From the NCBI GenBank assembly GCA_964619155.1, contig CAZUEM010000022.1, positions 1-35,487 on the forward strand: DNA of 35,487 bases, written 5' to 3'. Source of the DNA: CAIXRL01 sp964619155. Its GTDB lineage: Bacteria; Eisenbacteria; RBG-16-71-46. Each line of letters starts with the position of its first letter. The first letter of the stretch is position 1. The position numbers were made by a program, and so were the translations under genes. Below are positions 33,770-35,487 of the stretch, piece by piece. The notes beneath the pieces were generated by a model. That model was not told the DNA's origin, ran no database searches, and worked only from the letters and a program-made list of their open reading frames with translations.

Positions 33770-33799
33770 AGCGGGGCCGGTCGCGCGACCGGCCCCGCT
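33770..33799. terminator. Bidirectional terminator palindrome
   Basis: A perfect 30-bp palindrome between the convergent ABC-permease gene and the PD40 gene; as RNA it folds as a stem of about 13 bp with a loop of 4. No U-tract. Confidence 0.7.
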
Positions 33800-33825
33800 C
33801 GTCGTTCAGCCCGTGGCGGGCGGCG

Positions 33826-35487
33826 TCACCGCCCCAGCAACACCATGCGCCGCTGCTCGCGGAACGCGCCCGCGCTCATGCGATACAGGTAGACGCCCGG
33901 CCGCACCCGCTGGCCCGCCGCGTCGGTGCCATCCCAGGCGAGCGCATGCTCGCCGGGCGCGAACGACGCGTCGGCCAGCACCCGCACGCGCCGGCCCTGA
34001 GCGTCGAACACCTCCAGCTTCACCCGCGTCGGGATCGGCACGTCGAAGCGGATCGTCGTCCCGCCCCCGAACGGGTTCGGCCGGTTGCCGCGCAGCGCGA
34101 AGCGCGCCGGAGCAGCCTCCGCCACCCGACTCTCCAACGCTCCCGCCGTGCCCTCGGGCGTGAACGACGCCACGAAATCCAGGAACAGCGTCCGCTGCCC
34201 GTCGGCGACCGGCGCGGGCCCCGCGAACTGCATCGCCAGCCGCTGGCCGTGCGCGAGCTCGACGGCCGAGGAGTCGGCCGCGGCCAGGCTTGCGACCGCG
34301 CCCTCGCGGTCCGCGTCATCCACTTCGACCGCGGTGACCGTGGCGGCTTCGTCCCCGCCTGCGGCCAGTGAGTAGCCGGCGATCTCGCGCACGTAGGTGT
34401 CGGACTCGCACACCAGCCGCAGCAGGCCGCTGGCGCCCGGCGGGAGCGCCACGGCCAGCGCGTCGTAGGCCGAACGCGGGTGGATCCGCCCCACCGGCTG
34501 CCACAGTCCCTCGTGCTCGACATCGAGGCGCAGGCCCCACGCCCCGCTCGCGTCCACGGCGCCGGCCCGCGCGCAGTCCACGACCAGTCCGGCGAGGCTG
34601 TCGGCGGCCTGCCACTGCATCGTGATCGCCGTGCCCGCCACGAACTGTCGCGCGGCGCCCGGCCCGCCGGTGCGCAGCGCCGCCAGCTCCTCGCCCGCGG
34701 CCGTCAGGCTCGTAAGCCGCTGCTTGCGGCCCACGGCGACACCGCCGCCCGTGGCCACGGCCACCGTGCCGGGGGCGTGGTCCACGACCAGCAGTCGCGC
34801 GCGGTCGAGCCGAAGCTGCCCCGGCCGCAGCGCCACGAACTGCGAGCGCACGTGCCCGGTGCTGTCGGCCTGCGCCGCCACCAGGCGCGCCACCTGCGCC
34901 GTCCAGGCCCCGCTCGCGGCCCCGTCGAGGAACGTGTTCGCCGCCCGCGGCGGGCCGGAGAGCCCGCCGATCAGCCGGCTGGCCTCGACCTGCCGCGCCG
35001 AGTTGCCGCCGCCGGGCAGGATCGGCGGCTCGTCGCCACCGCCCTCGCCGCCACCACCGCCGCACGGACCGGCCGAGACGACGTCGAGGTGCACGACCTT
35101 CGACGCCACCGCGCCCTGCGAGTCGAGGACGCGGGCGATGAGCCAGTGGTGACCCATCACCGGCGACTCCCAGTGGAGCGTTCCGTCCCCCTGCAGCACC
35201 GCCCCGGCGGGCAGGTCGAAGACCTCGCGAGTGAGCGGGTCGCCGTCGGGGTCGGTCGCCGAGAGCGGCAGGCTGAACGGGCTGCAGTCGCCGATCAGGT
35301 AGTAGGTCGTGGCGGACGTGAAGGCCGGCGCGCGGTTGAACGTCACCGGGGCGACGTAGACGTCCGGGTTGCCGTTCTGCGTGGTGACGTAGGCCACCTT
35401 CGTGCCGTCGGGCGAGAAGCGCGGGGCCCCGGAGACCGCCCCGGCGCGGTGAGCGATCGGCCTGGACCTTCCGGCGAGGGTGTCGCG
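33826..35487 (-). CDS. Secreted PD40-propeller protein with FlgD-like C-terminus, N-terminal part outside window
   Basis: The reading frame is open to the right edge, giving the last 553 residues or so of a larger exported protein. At the edge FSPDGTKVAYV is a PD40 (TolB-like) repeat. Next comes a cadherin/Ig-like domain (FSLPLSATDPDGDPLTREVF, LHWESPVMGHHWLIARV) that ends in a glycine-rich linker. Residues encoded by about 34150-34941 form a module that is shared with the kelch protein (NTFLDG, RLDRARLLVVDHAPGT, GRIHPRSAYDALAVALP). The end is a FlgD-like domain (NRPNPFGGGTTIRFDVP, VKLEVFDAQGRRVRVL, GVYLYRMSAGAFREQRR) used for secretion or surface anchoring in type IX-like systems. Function unknown; a surface-bound binding protein is the best guess. 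It converges with the ABC-permease gene. Confidence 0.85.
   Translation of the reverse strand, partial: RDTLAGRSRPIAHRAGAVSGAPRFSPDGTKVAYVTTQNGNPDVYVAPVTFNRAPAFTSATTYYLIGDCSPFSLPLSATDPDGDPLTREVFDLPAGAVLQGDGTLHWESPVMGHHWLIARVLDSQGAVASKVVHLDVVSAGPCGGGGGEGGGDEPPILPGGGNSARQVEASRLIGGLSGPPRAANTFLDGAASGAWTAQVARLVAAQADSTGHVRSQFVALRPGQLRLDRARLLVVDHAPGTVAVATGGGVAVGRKQRLTSLTAAGEELAALRTGGPGAARQFVAGTAITMQWQAADSLAGLVVDCARAGAVDASGAWGLRLDVEHEGLWQPVGRIHPRSAYDALAVALPPGASGLLRLVCESDTYVREIAGYSLAAGGDEAATVTAVEVDDADREGAVASLAAADSSAVELAHGQRLAMQFAGPAPVADGQRTLFLDFVASFTPEGTAGALESRVAEAAPARFALRGNRPNPFGGGTTIRFDVPIPTRVKLEVFDAQGRRVRVLADASFAPGEHALAWDGTDAAGQRVRPGVYLYRMSAGAFREQRRMVLLGR

Overview
This is a very GC-rich stretch (roughly 70% or more, with third codon positions almost all G or C) of a bacterial chromosome, probably from a metagenome or draft assembly because it carries one run of 100 Ns. 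Secreted beta-propeller proteins ending in FlgD-like / type IX-type C-terminal domains, a rho-rpmE-DUF1385-prfA-prmC housekeeping core, Tat- and Sec-exported proteins and a GC-rich gram-negative style of gene organisation suggest an FCB-group-related lineage such as Candidatus Eisenbacteria. That assignment is inference from gene content only.

Layout. Positions 1-4572 (minus strand): 5' part of prmC, a four-gene unknown cassette (two tiny exported two-cysteine peptides, a membrane-anchored thioredoxin-like protein, a multi-pass membrane protein), then prfA, a DUF1385 membrane protein and rpmE. Positions 4758-11828 (minus): two large secreted proteins read as a coupled pair, a kelch/galactose-oxidase-like protein whose start is frameshifted in a 12-C tract, and an Asp-box (BNR) propeller. 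Positions 12121-17556 (minus): a TolB-like propeller, a DinB-family protein, an SDR/DUF2867 protein and a delta-60-like repeat protein broken by the assembly gap. Positions 17785-19778 (minus): a small overlapping gene plus nucleotidyltransferase pair and rho. Positions 19779-20686 form a long divergent regulatory region with a sigma70-type promoter for rho and a textbook sigma54-type promoter pointing at an S41 peptidase (20687-21811, plus).

Positions 21887-22546 (minus) encode a YbbR-domain membrane protein; 22701-25327 (plus) a two-subunit Tat-exported molybdenum hydroxylase; 25370-29003 (minus) a probable DinB - histidine kinase - cysteine-rich lipoprotein - NtrC-type regulator operon; 29202-33751 (plus) an ABC transporter made of an ATPase and a permease fused to an M1-type metallopeptidase. 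The right edge (33826-35487, minus) holds the C-terminal part of another secreted PD40 propeller protein.

Themes. Termination and translation factors (rho, rpmE, prfA, prmC), often neighbours in other bacteria, are here spread by insertion of accessory surface-protein genes. Four secreted proteins share a C-terminal FlgD-like domain, and two of them also share an unnamed module of about 250 residues. Several genes carry a TATGCT box just upstream, some so close to the start codon that leaderless mRNAs are likely. Strong GC hairpins without U-tracts close most convergent gene ends.
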